Source of the DNA: Candidatus Aramenus sulfurataquae
GTDB lineage: Archaea > Thermoproteota > Thermoprotei_A > Sulfolobales > Sulfolobaceae
DNA length: 64,000 nucleotides
Reading direction: 5' to 3'
Assembly (NCBI GenBank): GCA_000565255.1
Contig: ASRH01000001.1
Location: 62,001 to 126,000 of the forward strand
Position 1 is the stretch's first letter; every line of letters starts with the position of its first letter. Shown in pieces: positions 1 through 8,324 of the stretch. Below the pieces are notes generated by a model. The model was given only the letters and a program-made list of their open reading frames with translations, was not told the DNA's origin and ran no database searches. The position numbers were made by a program, and so were the translations under genes.

Positions 1-95
1 ATAACATTCACGACATACTAAGGTCGATCCTTGGGAAGCTAAATGAGGCCGAGAGGAAGGGAATAGAGGAGTACTTGGTGAAGAACGTTGAGTAG
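1..95 (+). CDS. pyrE: C-terminal end of probable orotate phosphoribosyltransferase
   Basis: Only the last 30 codons are inside the window, in the frame of position 3, ending at TAG 93-95. The peptide ends in a charged helix (ERKGIEEYLVKNVE). Too little is present to identify a fold. The pyrE call rests mainly on context: the next gene is pyrF, overlapping by 8 nt, and pyrE-pyrF is the known gene pair in Sulfolobus. The enzyme would make OMP from orotate and PRPP. This is an inference. Confidence 0.5.
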   Translation, partial: NIHDILRSILGKLNEAERKGIEEYLVKNVE

Positions 96-750
96 GATCA
101 TCTTCTCCCTCGACGAGGTAGTCGACAAAGAAGTGCTTTTTTCCTTTTCTCCCCGTGTGGCCTACGTTAAGGTAGGGTGGCCTTTTATACTCAAGGCCGG
201 GATGGAAGGAGTAAGAGATGTGTCTAGGGTATTTGAAGGCAGGTTGATTTTTGACCTAAAGCTGGCCGATATAGACTCTACCATGAGCAAGGTAGTAAGC
301 TCGCTGACCCCTTACGGGGAAGGGTTCATCGCTCACGCGTTCGTGGGCTATGAAGGTGCATTAGATGAGGTAAAGGAGCTACTGGAAAAGGAAGGTAGGA
401 AGCTCTTCCTGGTAGCGTCAATGTCACACCGAGGCTGGAACGACAGCTTTTACCCATATTTGAAGGAGGTGATACACAAGGCTAATCCATTTGGACTGGT
501 GGCTCCAGCAACTAGGCTGGAAGTACTCAAGAGGATAAGGCAAGACTTCCCAGACAAGGTAATAGTTTCCCCAGGGGTTGGGGCACAGGGAGCTAGACCA
601 GGGGACGCTTTATGTGCTGGAGCCGACTACGAGATCGTGGGAAGGAGCATTTACGCGTCTCCTAATCCATTCAAGTCCCTCCTCGAGGTGGAAAGGACAC
701 AAGGGGAAAGGTTAAATGAGTGTAAAGGAGCAGAGGATCGACAGCAATAA
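88..750 (+). CDS. pyrF: Orotidine 5'-phosphate decarboxylase
   Basis: This enzyme performs the last step of UMP synthesis, decarboxylating OMP. The 220-residue protein has the single-domain TIM-barrel length of archaeal PyrF. The catalytic charged network is visible as DLKLADI at residues 56-62 (Asp56, Lys58, Asp61). The phosphate-binding end is seen in PGVGAQGARPGD and in VGRSIY. It starts at TTG 88, overlapping the preceding reading frame by 8 nt, which implies co-translation with the probable pyrE. The next gene overlaps its 3' end by 35 nt. Confidence 0.95.
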   Translation: MSRIIFSLDEVVDKEVLFSFSPRVAYVKVGWPFILKAGMEGVRDVSRVFEGRLIFDLKLADIDSTMSKVVSSLTPYGEGFIAHAFVGYEGALDEVKELLEKEGRKLFLVASMSHRGWNDSFYPYLKEVIHKANPFGLVAPATRLEVLKRIRQDFPDKVIVSPGVGAQGARPGDALCAGADYEIVGRSIYASPNPFKSLLEVERTQGERLNECKGAEDRQQ

Positions 751-1375
751 CAGGAGCAGGAAGATAGCGGAGCTCTACGGGCTTTTAACCCTGGCCGAGG
801 ATTTACACGAGGAAGTTGGAGAAGCCCCAACTACAGACCTTAAGAAGGTTTACGTCCAGTCGTCTCCCCCGGAGGGTTACGAGGGGGTAGAGATAGGGAA
901 AGCCCCACTATCTTACACTGTCCTCTACGATAAGATCTTCTCGGAATACGTAGAGTTCCTAAAGGAGGTAATGATTCCCTACGCTAGTAGGACCATGGAG
1001 ACCGGGATCGAGTTCATAAACGTGCTTTTGGACTCCGGGGAGTTCGCAATCTTCGAGGGAGAGGAAAACAGGGTCTCCTTACCTTTACCAAGCGGAATAG
1101 CCCTGGCCCACACTCACCCTGGGATATGCCTATTTTCGCACAAGGATCTAGAGACCGCAGACCATAACTTCATCCAGAGGTACGTGGTGGTGGCAGTTAT
1201 GAACACAAAGTGCAGTTCCTTTATCTTAAGGAAGGGACCTTACACGCCTGAAGACAGAGAAAGTCTACTGTGGCTTTCCAAGTCAGTCAAGAGGGCAAAA
1301 AGGCTAGAGGACCTCGTGGACAGCTACAAGGGTTTCAAGTCTGAGAACTTGATGTTTACGTACCTAGAGTTCTAG
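716..1375 (+). CDS. JAMM/MPN-like putative metallohydrolase
   Basis: The protein has 219 residues and is not firmly identified. The central stretch [19 protein letters not shown] resembles the JAMM zinc motif (H-S/T-H-x7-S-x2-D) of deubiquitinase-like and RadC-like proteins. His132, His134, Ser141 and Asp144 can be assigned, with Glu95 or Glu99 as the possible upstream acid. Only six residues separate His134 from Ser141, where the consensus has seven. The first 90 residues are helical and charged. It starts inside the pyrF 3' end (35-nt overlap), so it is probably co-transcribed with the pyrimidine genes. It meets the phoU-like gene tail to tail with a 4-nt overlap. Peptidase activity is unproven. 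Confidence 0.55.
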   Translation: MSVKEQRIDSNNRSRKIAELYGLLTLAEDLHEEVGEAPTTDLKKVYVQSSPPEGYEGVEIGKAPLSYTVLYDKIFSEYVEFLKEVMIPYASRTMETGIEFINVLLDSGEFAIFEGEENRVSLPLPSGIALAHTHPGICLFSHKDLETADHNFIQRYVVVAVMNTKCSSFILRKGPYTPEDRESLLWLSKSVKRAKRLEDLVDSYKGFKSENLMFTYLEF

Positions 1376-2388
1376 TCCTTCAGCTCCTCATACTCCATTC
1401 TCCTCTTTGCCAGAATGTTAATTGACGTTTCGGCCAGGTCCATCGAATACCTGCTTATCCTCCTGAAGGAGTCCGAAGCCATGAGGAAGCTTATCTTGTA
1501 AGGGGAGTCGGAGGAGAGGATCTTTGCCGACACTTGTCTGTGCATTTCAGCTATCTTTGCGTCCTCCTCTATCAACTTGTTGGCTATGTCCTTCCTCCCC
1601 TCAATGAAAGCCGAGGTGGCTCTCTTGTATACGTCTAAAACTAACTTCCCAAATTCTATCAAGTCCTTATCCCTTTGCCCGTTGAACTGTGGAATGAGTC
1701 CAGCTATCCTACTCGAGTGGTCAGATATCCTCTCGATAGACTTTATGGCGGAATGTATGTCGACGATCTGAGCAATGTTGTAGCCCTCCTCCTCCAAGAT
1801 CTCGAAGTTGGACACGCTGAGGCTTAACTGCCTAGATACGTAGAAGTAAAACCTGTCAACCTCGTCGTCCCTTTCCATCACTTCCCTTGCTATATCCACG
1901 TCCCAGTTCTCCATAGCAGTGATCACGTCCTTAAGCATGTTCTGAGATATGGTAGCGGCTCTCGATATGGCCCTAGAAATGGGCAGGTCTTTCTCGTTTA
2001 CCAAGAACTGCACAGTTAAGGAATCGGCGTCCTCCTCAACAACCTCAGCCCCCAAGAGCCTCTTCCTTATAGCGTCCTTTATTACGGATCTATCCTCGGG
2101 CTTCATTTTACCGCAGGAGAGCGACACGGTCACGTAGCCTGCCATGTAGTAGGCTATAAACTCTCTTATGGCGAAATCTGGCTTGAGGTTTTCACAACTT
2201 ATTACCGCTTTCTCTTGTTTCTGATCGGAAGTCCTAGGAGCAACGATCAACCTTAAGTTCTTATCCTGGGATATCTCTACCTCATCTCCTGGCTTCAAGG
2301 AAAGAAGTTTTACCCAACTCTTGGGCAAGGAAACTATATAGGTGGAGCCTCCCGTTAGCTGTACCTTTCTCACTATTTTTCCTGGCAT
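1372..2388 (-). CDS. AbrB-PhoU phosphate-regulation family protein
   Basis: The 338-residue protein has two parts. Residues 1-50 form a SpoVT/AbrB-type swapped-hairpin DNA-binding domain ([19 protein letters not shown], then KPGDEVEI). The rest is a helical PhoU-like region with repeated acidic and basic helices, for example [19 protein letters not shown]. Archaeal proteins with this architecture are annotated as phosphate-uptake regulators. No phosphate transporter lies nearby, so the target is unknown. It is the last gene of a minus-strand run, 23 nt after the ESCRT-III-like gene. Confidence 0.85.
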   Translation of the reverse strand: MPGKIVRKVQLTGGSTYIVSLPKSWVKLLSLKPGDEVEISQDKNLRLIVAPRTSDQKQEKAVISCENLKPDFAIREFIAYYMAGYVTVSLSCGKMKPEDRSVIKDAIRKRLLGAEVVEEDADSLTVQFLVNEKDLPISRAISRAATISQNMLKDVITAMENWDVDIAREVMERDDEVDRFYFYVSRQLSLSVSNFEILEEEGYNIAQIVDIHSAIKSIERISDHSSRIAGLIPQFNGQRDKDLIEFGKLVLDVYKRATSAFIEGRKDIANKLIEEDAKIAEMHRQVSAKILSSDSPYKISFLMASDSFRRISRYSMDLAETSINILAKRRMEYEELKD

Positions 2389-2411
2389 AAGTTACGTAGA
2401 TCTATATAGAT

Positions 2412-2900
2412 TTAAGCTTTTACTCCCTCTTCCCTCATTTTCACTATAGAATCGACTTCCTCTAGGACCTTTTTTGCCTCGTTAGTTGACCTTATCTTCA
2501 CTTCTTGCGGAATATCTATAGAGGTGTAGAAATCAGTATATATAGTATCTATAGCTAACGAGAACTCAGCGCTTAACGATGGTGTTATTCCCTTGAAGAG
2601 CTTTAAGGCTTCGATAACTGCAGGCGCGTCGTTTACCACCTTTCCCACCGTCATTACAGTCTCTATCTTTACCTCTAGAAGCTCTAAAAGGACGTCGAGC
2701 TTCTCCAAGTACTCTGAGATCTTCTCCAACTGCTCTGACTCCTTGGCGTACTGTTCCGCAAGTACGGAAAACCTAGTGGCGTTTTTTATAGACAAGCTCC
2801 TATATTGCTCTACCTTACTGGAAATCCTAGACCTCCAGAGCCTCAGCTTGTTTCTAGCAACCCTAACTTCCGTCAAGAGCTCCGCTAGGTTCTTCTTCAC
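2412..2900 (-). CDS. ESCRT-III-like protein, CdvB paralog (CdvB3-type candidate)
   Basis: The 162-residue, highly helical protein fits the Snf7/ESCRT-III core: a basic first helix (VRVARNKLRLWRSRI), a long coiled helix 2 with many Glu/Lys, then LLELLEVKIETVMTVGKV and a characteristic SAEFSLAIDTIYTDFY segment. CdvB-family proteins polymerise on membranes in Sulfolobales cell division and vesicle release. The protein ends soon after the core, without an obvious long tail for CdvA or CdvC (Vps4) binding, and its size matches the shortest Sulfolobus paralog, CdvB3. The paralog assignment is inferred from size. It sits between the winged-helix gene and the AbrB-PhoU gene on one strand. Confidence 0.75.
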   Translation of the reverse strand: MKKNLAELLTEVRVARNKLRLWRSRISSKVEQYRSLSIKNATRFSVLAEQYAKESEQLEKISEYLEKLDVLLELLEVKIETVMTVGKVVNDAPAVIEALKLFKGITPSLSAEFSLAIDTIYTDFYTSIDIPQEVKIRSTNEAKKVLEEVDSIVKMREEGVKA

Positions 2901-2924
2901 GGAATAAATATCGGGCGATAACGT

Positions 2925-3242
2925 TTAAGAGTATTTTGCCTCCTTTTCTAGTTCTTCTAAAATGTCCTTAAATAGCTTATAATCTGAGGAAAGCCTATAC
3001 CTTACCCCGTACTTTTTCCCGTCCTTTACCACGAGGTTGTTCTCCCCGAGGACCTCTAAGTGATGTATAACCGTTTTGTAGTCTAAGCCCAATGCCTCTG
3101 CTATTTGATTGGCGTTGAAGTTGCCTTCCTCGAGGAGTTTAACGATTCGTAGTCTCGTCCTCCCTCCCCTCGAGGAGAAAAAGAGAAATTTCAGCGCCTT
3201 CTTCACTTGTTTCCTTTCCTTTTCGTTCATTGAATTTGTCAT
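2925..3242 (-). CDS. Winged-helix transcriptional regulator (ArsR-like)
   Basis: This 105-residue protein is a single winged helix-turn-helix domain. A helical N-terminus (KKALKFLFFSSRGGRTRLRIV) leads to KLLEEGNFNANQIAEALGL, with recognition helix DYKTVIHHLEVLGENNLV and a wing at KDGKKYGVRYRLS. This is the pattern of archaeal ArsR-like regulators. No metal-binding cysteines are present. It lies 24 nt upstream of the ESCRT-III-like gene and 13 nt downstream of the lipoamide-dehydrogenase-like gene on the same strand, so it may control this run. The target is unknown. Confidence 0.8.
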   Translation of the reverse strand: MTNSMNEKERKQVKKALKFLFFSSRGGRTRLRIVKLLEEGNFNANQIAEALGLDYKTVIHHLEVLGENNLVVKDGKKYGVRYRLSSDYKLFKDILEELEKEAKYS

Positions 3243-3255
3243 ATGATTTAAAAGG

Positions 3256-4608
3256 TTAATATAATTCTCCGTGATAGAACCTCTGGGCTACTTCAGATAT
3301 AACCTCAGTCAGCGTTGGGTGGGAGAACGACACCTTGTATAGCTCCTTCATGGTCAAGTTGCCCTCCATTGCCAAAGCCATGGTGTTTATTATCTCAGTG
3401 GCGCCCTCGCCTATCATGTGGGCCCCCAGTATTTTACCTTCCTTGTCTACTACCACTTTGAGGAATCCCTCTGTCTCGTTTACCGTCCAAGCCCTAGGTA
3501 TCTCCCTCATTTCTACCTTTACCTCGGTTGCCTCCACGCCCTCCTTCTTAACGTCATCTAGGCTCTTGCCGACAAGCCCAATCTCCAGGTCGGCGAATAT
3601 GGAGATAGGTATGTACTTTGGCATGACGCTGTCCTTACCACCTATGTTGTCCCCTGCTACTATTCCCTGTTTCCACGCCTTGGTGGCGGAGAGCGGCATG
3701 CCTGCGCAGTCCCCCACAGCGTAAACCCTAGAGTTGGAAGTTCTAGTCCTCCCGTCCACCTTTATGTATCCCCTCTGGTCCGTTTCCACCTTCAAGTTAT
3801 TCAGTCCTAAGTTGTCGTTGTTGGCCTTCCTCCCTATAGTTATCACTGCCAAATCACCCTCCACAGTTTCGCTTGAGCTGGGAAGGGAAACGGAGAACTT
3901 GACCTTATCCTTCGAGTCAACTATCTTTGACTTAGCCTGGAGGTATATTTTTACTCCGTTCTCCTCTAGCCTTTTCTTAGTCTCGCTGGCTATATCTTTG
4001 TCGAAGCCGGGAAGTAGCTGGGGCATCAGCTCAAGGATAGTCACTTCTTTCCCAAGGGCCCTAAATAACGTAGCTAACTCTACGCCAGCCACTCCCCCTC
4101 CTACTATTACGATGGAGTTGGGAAGCGAAGGCAAGTTCATTGCAGTCCAAGGGTCAAGCACGTTCCTTCCGTTTAGTGGAAAGTCAGCTAGAGAGATCGG
4201 GGAGGAGCCTGTGGCTATTACTAGGTTGTCGAAGGTGATGGTTTTCTCTCCTACTTGCACTTCTCCGTGCTCGTTTACCTTACCTTCTCCTGCTATTACC
4301 GTTATGTTGTGCTTCCTCAAGTTCTCAAGTAGGTTGTTCCTTATTGCCTCTATTGACTTATTCTTGTGCTGGTTTAGGATTTCGTAGTCTATGCTGGCGT
4401 TAGCCTTAATCCAGGGGGACTTCCTTGTCCTCGAGACCAACTTTACGGCGTCAATGAGCGTTTTAGATGGTATGCACGCCCTATTTACGCACTCCCCTCC
4501 AATTACGTCTCTCTCCACTATTGCTACCTTTTTCCCCAGTTCCGCTGACCTAATTGCTGAGGCTAATCCTCCTACTCCACCGCCTATTACCACTACATCA
4601 AAGTCCAT
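3256..4608 (-). CDS. Dihydrolipoamide dehydrogenase-like flavoprotein
   Basis: This is a 450-residue pyridine nucleotide-disulfide oxidoreductase. The N-terminal FAD-binding site is VVIGGGVGGLASA. The redox disulfide lies in GGECVNRACIPSK (Cys-x4-Cys). The NAD-binding domain is IVIVGGGVAGVE, followed by an acidic residue (TILEL) that favours NAD over NADP. A second FAD contact is VYAVGDCAG, and the C-terminal dimerisation motif SHPTLTE supplies the catalytic His-Glu pair. It could serve a 2-oxoacid dehydrogenase, glycine cleavage, or another disulfide substrate; none is encoded nearby. The upstream gene overlaps its start by 11 nt. A second, shorter member lies at 37.7 kb. Confidence 0.88.
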   Translation of the reverse strand: MDFDVVVIGGGVGGLASAIRSAELGKKVAIVERDVIGGECVNRACIPSKTLIDAVKLVSRTRKSPWIKANASIDYEILNQHKNKSIEAIRNNLLENLRKHNITVIAGEGKVNEHGEVQVGEKTITFDNLVIATGSSPISLADFPLNGRNVLDPWTAMNLPSLPNSIVIVGGGVAGVELATLFRALGKEVTILELMPQLLPGFDKDIASETKKRLEENGVKIYLQAKSKIVDSKDKVKFSVSLPSSSETVEGDLAVITIGRKANNDNLGLNNLKVETDQRGYIKVDGRTRTSNSRVYAVGDCAGMPLSATKAWKQGIVAGDNIGGKDSVMPKYIPISIFADLEIGLVGKSLDDVKKEGVEATEVKVEMREIPRAWTVNETEGFLKVVVDKEGKILGAHMIGEGATEIINTMALAMEGNLTMKELYKVSFSHPTLTEVISEVAQRFYHGELY

Positions 4609-4978
4609 GCTTCCTATTCTCTCTAGTAAGTATAAAGGCTTTGAGCTTCCCCAAAGCCTCCTTGGCGTCTAAGTCCTTAACCTCGTCTAGGCAGTTCAAG
4701 GCAACGAACTCTAGCTCCGTGTAGACGCCGTATTTTTCGTGAATCTCCTCTAGGGAGAGGTCCATGTTCAAGTAGTCTCTAACGAACTCCTTACTGCACT
4801 TATTGGCGATGTAGAGGAAACCTAGGTCCACAGTCCTTCTCCTTCCCCTAACGTTTAGGAGAACCCTCGTACCTATGGGAATCTCCTTCATTTCCCCGCC
4901 TACCTCAAGATCTTCTCTTATCTCTATCTCCCTCTCTTCCCCTAGAAGAAAGAGCCTGTAAGCTTCCTCTATCTTCAC
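4598..4978 (-). CDS. Conserved-looking hypothetical protein
   Basis: The 126-residue protein is soluble and not recognised. It begins with a helix (IEEAYRLFLLGEE) and a charged beta region (REIEIREDLEVGGEMKEIPIGTRVLLNVRGRRR), then a helical half with two cysteines (NKCSKEF and LNCLDEV). No signal peptide or membrane segment is seen. Its 3' end overlaps the start of the lipoamide-dehydrogenase-like gene by 11 nt, so the two are likely translated together. It is the first gene of the minus-strand run and lies head to head with taw3, with only 34 nt between them for both promoters. Confidence 0.7.
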   Translation of the reverse strand: MKIEEAYRLFLLGEEREIEIREDLEVGGEMKEIPIGTRVLLNVRGRRRTVDLGFLYIANKCSKEFVRDYLNMDLSLEEIHEKYGVYTELEFVALNCLDEVKDLDAKEALGKLKAFILTRENRKHGL

Positions 4979-5012
4979 ATACTTTATTAGCCGGACTTTA
5001 GGAAAAAAGGTT

Positions 5013-5657
5013 GTGGAGAGCTGGGAAGAGCTTAAGCTGAAGGCCCTGCAGAGGATATATCACGACAAGGAAATAGGCTACCTAGATCCGGACATCTTCG
5101 ACCTTCTCATGGCCTTTTTCAAGAGGGAGAAAACCTACACCTACAGTAGCTGTAGCGGAAGAATAACTATAATAGACGGAGTCTACCCTTGGTCCAGGAA
5201 GGGCTCCACCATCGTATTCAAGGATCACTTGAAGGTAGAGGAAAAGGACCTAGCGAACACCATAAGCAAAGGACAGCTATATAGGCTATGGCTCACAGTA
5301 CAAGGTCCCATAATCCACGCTTATACAAAGGACGAGGAAGAGGCGTGGGAGGTTATTAGGCTAGCGAGGCTAGTGGGCTTCAAACATAGCGGTATATTAA
5401 CCAAGAACTCAAAGGGCGTCCTCGTGGAGCTCAAGACTGGGATAAAGTTCGTCCACTTGATTAGAGAGGACGAGAGACAGGAGGTGTCGTGGGAAGAGAT
5501 AGCAAGGCTCACAAGACTTTCCAACGAGATCCTACAGAGAGGGAAGGAGAAGATGAGGGAGCTTCAAAAGGTAATTGAGTCATCTGTATCCGAGGATTCT
5601 GTGAAGCTGGGGAAGAACCCTAAAGGGAAGACCTCTGCTAACTACGAAATCGCCTAA
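5013..5657 (+). CDS. taw3: tRNA(Phe) wybutosine-pathway methyltransferase Taw3
   Basis: Taw3/TYW3 N-methylates the tricyclic base at position 37 of tRNA-Phe during wyosine-derivative synthesis. The 214-residue protein carries the family signature SSCSGRI at residues 45-51, followed by WSRKGSTIVFKDH and the later FKHSGILTKNSKGVLVEL segment, both typical of TYW3. The start is GTG 5013, preceded by a G-rich stretch. Its last 26 codons overlap, on the opposite strand, the 3' end of queE; that tail (SEDSVKLGKNPKGK) is polar and looks non-essential to the fold. Confidence 0.9.
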   Translation: MESWEELKLKALQRIYHDKEIGYLDPDIFDLLMAFFKREKTYTYSSCSGRITIIDGVYPWSRKGSTIVFKDHLKVEEKDLANTISKGQLYRLWLTVQGPIIHAYTKDEEEAWEVIRLARLVGFKHSGILTKNSKGVLVELKTGIKFVHLIREDERQEVSWEEIARLTRLSNEILQRGKEKMRELQKVIESSVSEDSVKLGKNPKGKTSANYEIA

Positions 5658-6215
5658 CTGCCTCAAGGCCTTCATGTACTCCTCGTCTTTTAAGAGGCCG
5701 TTGGGTTGGAGTATAACTTTCGTGGGATTAATACCGTTGTCCTCCACGAACTTTAACACTTCGTCCACGTCCTCAAGCCTCGTGATCACAAACTTGTAGT
5801 AGGTCGCCCAGTCTTTGTGGAACTTGTAATTTATTTGGTACCCAGAATTCCTGAGCTTTGGGGACACGGAGAACACGTCCACTAGCTCCATTAACTCCTT
5901 TCTAGGCATTACAGTACCGTTAGTCTCTACTATGATCTTTTGCCCTTTCTCTTTCAACGCCTTTACAAGGGGATAGAGATCTTGGAGAAGCGGTTCCCCT
6001 CCTGTTATTGTCGTGTATGGCACCCTCAAGTCAAGCTTAGAGATTATCTCTTCTACCGTCATCTCCTTCCCGTCAGATCTAAGCCACGAGTACTTGGTGT
6101 CGCACCAGACGCACCTCAAGTTGCAACCGGCTAGCCTAACGAAGTTGGAAGGGTACCCCACTACTTCCCCTTCTCCTTGTATGGAGGTAAATATCTCAAT
6201 TACCCAGTACTTCAT
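5580..6215 (-). CDS. queE: 7-carboxy-7-deazaguanine synthase (radical SAM)
   Basis: QueE rearranges 6-carboxytetrahydropterin to 7-carboxy-7-deazaguanine, a precursor of preQ0 and hence of archaeosine in archaeal tRNA. The 211-residue protein has the radical SAM cluster motif CNLRCVWC followed by DTKYSW, the glycine-rich TTITGGEPLLQ SAM-binding segment, and IVETNGT. The start overlaps the upstream NOG1-like gene by 20 nt, giving a co-transcribed pair. Its 3' end runs 78 nt into taw3 on the other strand. Confidence 0.92.
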   Translation of the reverse strand: MKYWVIEIFTSIQGEGEVVGYPSNFVRLAGCNLRCVWCDTKYSWLRSDGKEMTVEEIISKLDLRVPYTTITGGEPLLQDLYPLVKALKEKGQKIIVETNGTVMPRKELMELVDVFSVSPKLRNSGYQINYKFHKDWATYYKFVITRLEDVDEVLKFVEDNGINPTKVILQPNGLLKDEEYMKALRQLGDFVVSRGLPFRVLPQLHRILGYR

Positions 6216-7176
6216 TTTTCAAGACTTCCATGATCTCCTTCTTAAGTTCTTCTAGCCCAACTCCCTTCTCTGCGCTTATCTCAAAGAACTTCTCCCTCAA
6301 CGCTGACGTTACTTGCTCGTAGATGCTCTGGTCTACTTCGTCTATCTTGTTCAACGCTGGGATTACCCTCTTGCCAAAGGACTTCACCTCTCCGTAGAGG
6401 TCCAACTGCTCCTTAGGAGAGTAGAGGGAGTACTTTGAGACGTCAAAGAGGAAGACCACGACGCCGTTCAAGTTCCTCAAGGCGTTTATTGCCTTCTTCT
6501 CTATCTCGTTCCTACTCTCCTGGGGCCTATCGAGGATTCCTGGGGTATCTATTACTTGAATTTTAGAGTAGTTCCACTCTATGTGACCCACGTGAATCTC
6601 CTTGGTTGTGAAGGGGTAGCTTGCCACCTCTGGCTTAGCAGAGGATATCCTCGAGACCAAGGTCGACTTGCCTACGTTTGGGGGGCCCGCAACTATTACA
6701 GTGGGTAACGAGGGGTCTATGCTCTTGAGCTTCTTCAGTTGTTTTGCCAAGTCTATTAGCCAATTAATGCAAAGGTCTTTTCTAAGGATTGAGGAAGCCC
6801 TACCGAAAGCCTCCCTCATTAGCTTGTTACTCGCTTTCTCGTCTGAAGCCTTTATCTTGCCTATGTACTGGTTAAGTATCTTCCTGGCGAGTTTTACGGA
6901 CTTCATTGCAACTGCCAGGCAGATCTTAATTTCTCTGGAACTCTTGCCTGCTACGATTTCCATGGACTCCCTGTAAAATGGGTGGAGATCATCGACGTTG
7001 GGGAAGGAGTTGACAAACTCCACGTATTTGTTAAGGTTATCCCTATAGGAAATTAGCCTCCTTATTTCCCTGTCCTTTATCGTCTCCCCAGAGATCCTTG
7101 AAAGTCTGTTGAGCTGGGACTTAATGAAGTCCTCGACTTTGGGCGGGCAATTGATCTTCTCAAAGGGGTTCAGCAT
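6196..7176 (-). CDS. NOG1-like ribosome-associated GTPase
   Basis: The 326-residue protein matches the archaeal NOG1 family of GTPases, implicated in large ribosomal subunit maturation. The N-terminal half is a helical NOG1 domain (DREIRRLISYRDNLNKYVEF). The G domain shows G1 GPPNVGKST, the switch region SYPFTTKEIHVGH, G3 DTPG in VIDTPGILD, and G4 NKID, ending in a short regulatory helix. It lacks the long C-terminal extension of eukaryotic NOG1, as expected for an archaeon. It overlaps the tRNA-binding gene upstream by 7 nt and queE downstream by 20 nt. Confidence 0.9.
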   Translation of the reverse strand: MLNPFEKINCPPKVEDFIKSQLNRLSRISGETIKDREIRRLISYRDNLNKYVEFVNSFPNVDDLHPFYRESMEIVAGKSSREIKICLAVAMKSVKLARKILNQYIGKIKASDEKASNKLMREAFGRASSILRKDLCINWLIDLAKQLKKLKSIDPSLPTVIVAGPPNVGKSTLVSRISSAKPEVASYPFTTKEIHVGHIEWNYSKIQVIDTPGILDRPQESRNEIEKKAINALRNLNGVVVFLFDVSKYSLYSPKEQLDLYGEVKSFGKRVIPALNKIDEVDQSIYEQVTSALREKFFEISAEKGVGLEELKKEIMEVLKNEVLGN

Positions 7177-7508
7177 ATTTTAGTGCCAGGTGGAACATCT
7201 GAGTCTGGAGTTAAAAGACTAGGCCTCACGCCCCTTTTCTCGTCTTCCTTACATCCCGCTGCAAGCACCATACCTTGGCTCTCGTAGCCCCTAATCACCC
7301 TAGGCTTCAAGTTAGTTAGCACAACTACCTTCTTGTTTAACATCTGCTCTGGCGTGTAGTACTCGGCTATCCCCGATATTATTTGCCTTTCCTCGCTTCC
7401 TAGGTCAACTATTAACCTAAGGAGTTTAGTGCCCTCAATTTTCTCAGCGAACTTAACCACACCCACCCTTATGTCGAGCTTGGCGAAGTCATCTATTGTT
7501 ATTTCCAT
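7170..7508 (-). CDS. MetG C-terminal-type tRNA-binding (OB-fold) protein
   Basis: The 112-residue protein consists only of the EMAP-II/Arc1p-like OB fold that is fused to bacterial methionyl-tRNA synthetases and free-standing in many archaea. Typical segments are FAKLDIRVGVV, LIVDLGSEERQIISGIAEYY, VVVLTNLKPRVIRGYESQGM and the terminal PPGTKI. It probably binds tRNA and may assist methionyl-tRNA synthetase. It is the first gene of the minus-strand run with the NOG1-like gene and queE, and shares a 108-nt divergent promoter region with the purine operon. Confidence 0.85.
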   Translation of the reverse strand: MEITIDDFAKLDIRVGVVKFAEKIEGTKLLRLIVDLGSEERQIISGIAEYYTPEQMLNKKVVVLTNLKPRVIRGYESQGMVLAAGCKEDEKRGVRPSLLTPDSDVPPGTKIC

Positions 7509-7545
7509 GGCAATTGAGGAGAGCCCATAGGCTATTTAATGCTTG

Positions 7546-7608
7546 TTTCCTTAACCAAGTAAATTATTAGGGAACTACTTAGAAGACTTTTTATATTAGT
7601 TAAGGAAA
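7546..7608. promoter_or_regulatory. Inverted repeat flanking the purC promoter
   Basis: A perfect 10-bp inverted repeat is present: TTTCCTTAAC at 7546-7555 and its reverse complement GTTAAGGAAA at 7599-7608, with 43 nt between. The right arm lies directly after the purC TATA box, between it and the start codon. The left arm lies about 40 nt upstream of the divergent tRNA-binding protein gene. The placement suits a repressor that loops or pairs between both promoters. No regulator is identified. Confidence 0.5.
7588..7597 (+). promoter_or_regulatory. TATA box of the purine operon
   Basis: A T/A-rich stretch (CTTTTTATAT) is centred about 25 nt before the purC ATG at 7617. That distance implies transcription starting at or next to the start codon, a leaderless mRNA as is common in Sulfolobales. 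Confidence 0.65.
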
Positions 7609-7616
7609 TCTGGGAT

Positions 7617-8324
7617 ATGGAATTTACGAAGCTTGGGGAAGGAAAGACAAAGGAAGTTTACTCCTTTGATGAGCAACACGTGCTCCTAAAGTTCAAGGAC
7701 ACCGTTACAGCAGGAGATGGGGCAAAGGTTGACGTGATAAAGGACAAGGGCGTAATTAACGCCCAAACTTCCGCCCTCTTCTTTAGGGCTTTGGAGAGGG
7801 AAGGGATCAAGACGCACTACGTTGGAATGTACGACGAGAGGACAATGATAGCCAAGAGGCTGAAGATGGTACCCGTTGAGGTGGTGCTCAGGAATTTGGC
7901 CACGGGGAGCATAGTAAAGAGGTTGCCAATAAAGGAGGGGGAGGTCTTCGACCCTCCCATAGTTGAATTCTTCTTGAAGGACGACGCTAGACATGACCCC
8001 ATGCTAAATTACCACCACATGGAGTTCCTGAAGCTGATGACAAGGAAGGAGGCAGAGCAGGTAGAGGAGGTAATGGTAAGGGCAAACAAGGTACTTAAGG
8101 GCTTAGTAGAGAGGATGGGCCTAGTCCTTTACGACTTCAAGTTGGAGTTCGGAAGGCTAGGCGATGAGCTCATCATAGGAGACGAGATATCCCTGGACTC
8201 CATGAGGGTAAGGGACAGAGAGGGGAGAATATACGACAAGGACCTCTACAGGAAGGGACAGCCCCTTGAGGTGGTGGCTTCTTCTTACGCTGAGTTCCTC
8301 GAGAGGTTGAAGAGGGTGGTCTGA
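7617..8324 (+). CDS. purC: SAICAR synthase
   Basis: PurC joins CAIR and aspartate, with ATP, to give SAICAR in purine synthesis. The 235-residue protein shows the family features [41 protein letters not shown] and the C-terminal [10 protein letters not shown]...[10 protein letters not shown]. It is the first gene of an eight-gene operon. The start codon lies about 25 nt after a clear TATA box. The stop overlaps the purS start by one nucleotide (TGATG). Confidence 0.97.
   Translation: MEFTKLGEGKTKEVYSFDEQHVLLKFKDTVTAGDGAKVDVIKDKGVINAQTSALFFRALEREGIKTHYVGMYDERTMIAKRLKMVPVEVVLRNLATGSIVKRLPIKEGEVFDPPIVEFFLKDDARHDPMLNYHHMEFLKLMTRKEAEQVEEVMVRANKVLKGLVERMGLVLYDFKLEFGRLGDELIIGDEISLDSMRVRDREGRIYDKDLYRKGQPLEVVASSYAEFLERLKRVV

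Noticed and set aside
3335-4672. Several plus-strand open frames opposite the lipoamide-dehydrogenase-like gene
   Set aside because: They are antisense to a gene with clear motifs; their serine- and proline-rich composition is typical of shadow frames.
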